From positions 1-33,801 of the forward strand of contig JAJUGV010000025.1 in the NCBI GenBank assembly GCA_029265795.1: DNA of 33,801 bases. Reading direction: 5' to 3'. Source of the DNA: Alcaligenaceae bacterium. GTDB taxonomy: Bacteria > Pseudomonadota > Gammaproteobacteria > Burkholderiales > Burkholderiaceae_B. The notes below the pieces were generated by a model. It was not told where the DNA came from and ran no database searches. It saw only the letters and a program-made list of their open reading frames with translations. Below, one piece after another: positions 32,545 to 33,801 of this stretch (position 1 is the stretch's first letter; every line of letters starts with the position of its first letter). The position numbers and the translations under genes are program-made.

Positions 32545-33417
32545 TTAACCGAACGCGTTTTCCAGCGTGCCGATGCCGTCGATTTCTATACGTACGCGAT
32601 CGCCTGCTTTGAGATAGCGTGGTGGATTGAAGCCCATACCTACACCGGCGGGTGTACCAGTAGCAATGACATCCCCCGGGTAGAGTGTGATGCCCCGCGA
32701 ACACGTTTCGATGAGGGTCGGCAAGTCGAAAATGAGATCGCGCGTATGGCCTTCCTGACGCAATTCGTCATTCACCCAGCAACGCACACGGGTATTGCTT
32801 GCGTCGAGCGAGTCTGCGGTAACCAGCCAGGGGCCCATCGGGCAGAAGGTGTCGAAGGACTTGCCTAGATCCCACTGTTGATGGCGCATCTGAACGTCGC
32901 GTGCCGTGACATCGTTGACGATGGTGTAGCCCCACACGTGATTCATGGCCTCTGCTTGGCTAATGTTCTTGCCGCCTTTGCCGATCACAATGGCCAGTTC
33001 TGCTTCGTAATCGACCTGGTCGGTAATACCGACAGGAAGAATGACGTCGTCACCGTGGGCGATTACGGTTTCCGGCACCTTGGTGAAAACGATGGGCCAC
33101 GCTGCCGGATCGGTATTACTCGCCTTGAAAACGGAGCCTGAAAGCTCTTTAGCATGTGCATGGTAATTGCGCCCAACGCAGAAAATATTACGCTGGGGTC
33201 GGGGAATGGGAGCGAGCAGGCGGACGCTGTCTAAAGCGATAGGCGCGCGGCGGGGAACTGCTGCTATTTGGGCGGCGTCGCCGTAGGTCTGAATCAGGCC
33301 TAGGACCCCTAGACGGGCAACCTCGGGTGCGACCTCCAGAGTCTCGAGACTCTGATCGTCTTCGCTTACCAGGCCGACCTGATGGCGGTCACCGTGCATG
33401 TAAGTGGCAATACGCAT
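32545..33417 (-). CDS. Fumarylacetoacetate hydrolase family protein
   Basis: A 290-residue FAH-superfamily enzyme. It has the catalytic-region NIFCVGRNYHAHAKEL, metal ligands Glu138 and Glu140 in DYEAELAIVIG and Asp169 in YTIVNDVTARDVQMRHQQW, then LGKSFDTFCPMGPWLV and GDVIATGTPAGVGMGF. This pattern is the ureidoglycolate lyase/acylpyruvase subgroup (COG0179), which acts on acylpyruvates, oxaloacetate or ring-cleavage products. It is a different subgroup from the 334-residue enzyme at 16090-17094. It heads the row FAH, Bug protein, hydratase and is divergent from the GntR gene, which probably controls it. Confidence 0.94.
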   Translation of the reverse strand: MRIATYMHGDRHQVGLVSEDDQSLETLEVAPEVARLGVLGLIQTYGDAAQIAAVPRRAPIALDSVRLLAPIPRPQRNIFCVGRNYHAHAKELSGSVFKASNTDPAAWPIVFTKVPETVIAHGDDVILPVGITDQVDYEAELAIVIGKGGKNISQAEAMNHVWGYTIVNDVTARDVQMRHQQWDLGKSFDTFCPMGPWLVTADSLDASNTRVRCWVNDELRQEGHTRDLIFDLPTLIETCSRGITLYPGDVIATGTPAGVGMGFNPPRYLKAGDRVRIEIDGIGTLENAFG

Positions 33418-33449
33418 ACGTATCCTTCATTGATGAAACTTCTGTTGCA

Positions 33450-33568
33450 GTTGTACCGCTTATATACCACTTTAGGGTACCGGTACTACGCTTTGAAGTA
33501 TAGGGCTATGCCTGTGCAAAGGCAACGTCTTCGGAAGGGACAGGTGCGCAGCAAAACGTTGTTGTACC
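33450..33568. promoter_or_regulatory. Divergent promoter region with TACC repeats, candidate GntR operators
   Basis: In the 179-bp gap between the FAH and GntR genes, GTTGTACC occurs at 33450-33457 and again at 33561-33568. TACC also occurs at 33465 and 33478, and the perfect palindrome GTACCGGTAC lies at 33477-33486. The first three TACC copies are 11 and 13 bp apart, close to one helical turn. These suit binding by the adjacent GntR regulator. Confidence 0.4.
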
Positions 33569-33596
33569 AGTTGGTCCAGCATGCTAATCTCTCAGC

Positions 33597-33801
33597 ATGA
33601 TTTCCGATGTTCTACAACTGGATTTGCGCAGCGAAGGTGCCCAGGAGCTGGCACAGTATCTGCTCACCGAAATTCGCTCTGGTCGGCTGCCGGTAGGCGC
33701 TAAACTTCCTGGCGAACGCGAGCTTAGCCGCCGTTTCAACACGTCGCGAGGCTCGGTGCGCCGTGTCCTTAGCGCACTCCGAGAAGCGGGGTGGATTACT
33801 C
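33597..33801 (+). CDS. GntR-family (FadR-type) transcriptional regulator, N-terminal part
   Basis: The first 68 codons of a regulator cut by the window edge. It contains the GntR winged-helix domain: ELAQYLLTEIRSGRLPVGAKLPGERELSRRF followed by the recognition helix NTSRGSVRRVLSALREAGWI. The pattern LPGERELSRRF-NTSR-SVRxxLxxLxxxG is the FadR/VanR-type signature. No strong ribosome site is visible. It diverges from the FAH-Bug-hydratase row and is its likely regulator, responding to an organic-acid intermediate. The effector domain is outside the window. Confidence 0.92.
   Translation, partial: MISDVLQLDLRSEGAQELAQYLLTEIRSGRLPVGAKLPGERELSRRFNTSRGSVRRVLSALREAGWIT

Noticed and set aside
1-33801. 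CRISPR arrays, tRNA/rRNA genes, insertion sequences, prophage or integrase genes
   Set aside because: No regularly spaced repeats, RNA-gene signatures, transposase or integrase frames were seen on either strand.

Overview
The window reads as chromosomal DNA from a metabolically versatile betaproteobacterium, most likely Burkholderiales in or near Alcaligenaceae (Bordetella, Pusillimonas and Achromobacter relatives). This is an inference from two tripartite tricarboxylate transporter (TTT) systems, stand-alone Bug-type solute-binding proteins, fairly high GC and dense directional gene blocks. There are no rRNA or tRNA genes, insertion sequences or CRISPR arrays. No stretch longer than 300 bp lacks a gene.

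Layout. (1) 1-3317, minus strand: a polar amino-acid ABC transporter (lipoprotein binding protein, permease, ATPase) followed by a DUF445 membrane protein that runs off the left edge. (2) 3484-6919, minus: a phosphonate/phosphite-type ABC transporter, phnD-phnC-phnE-phnE, with no C-P lyase or phosphite dehydrogenase in view. (3) 7072-11282, minus: an OmpR-type response regulator, a sensor kinase, then tctB and tctA without a tctC, closed by a strong intrinsic terminator. (4) 11412-12180, minus: a stand-alone parvulin and a small secreted protein. (5) 12278-17672: a catabolic island with a minus-strand CoA-transferase facing a plus-strand row of FMN reductase, IclR regulator, Bug protein, fumarylacetoacetate-hydrolase-family enzyme and glyoxalase-fold protein. 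(6) 17720-24244, minus: a complete second TTT locus, tctD-tctE-tctC-tctB-tctA, followed by an AbrB-type membrane protein. (7) 24327-25968: a membrane-anchored spermidine-synthase-like methyltransferase converging on a TauE/SafE permease. (8) 26124-30703, plus: an NADPH-type 2-hydroxyacid dehydrogenase, a large RTX-like S8 protease and a class V aminotransferase, closely spaced. (9) 30716-33801: a minus-strand row of FAA-hydrolase family protein, Bug protein and hydratase, facing a GntR regulator that is cut by the right edge.

How the genes fit together. The theme is uptake and breakdown of organic acids. TTT permeases import carboxylates captured by Bug/TctC proteins. Two-component systems or IclR/GntR regulators sense them, and hydrolases, hydratases, CoA-transferases and dehydrogenases feed them into central metabolism.

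Most notable non-gene signals. A GC-rich palindrome occurs twice, 31 kb apart, inside two unrelated genes, read in the same frame and giving the same peptide, EKLGSDPS(Y/F). A matched pair of TTTCC-N7-GGAAA inverted repeats frames the IclR gene and looks like its operator. A hairpin carries the tctB Shine-Dalgarno sequence in its loop. A perfect 12-bp hairpin lies between tctC and tctBA.
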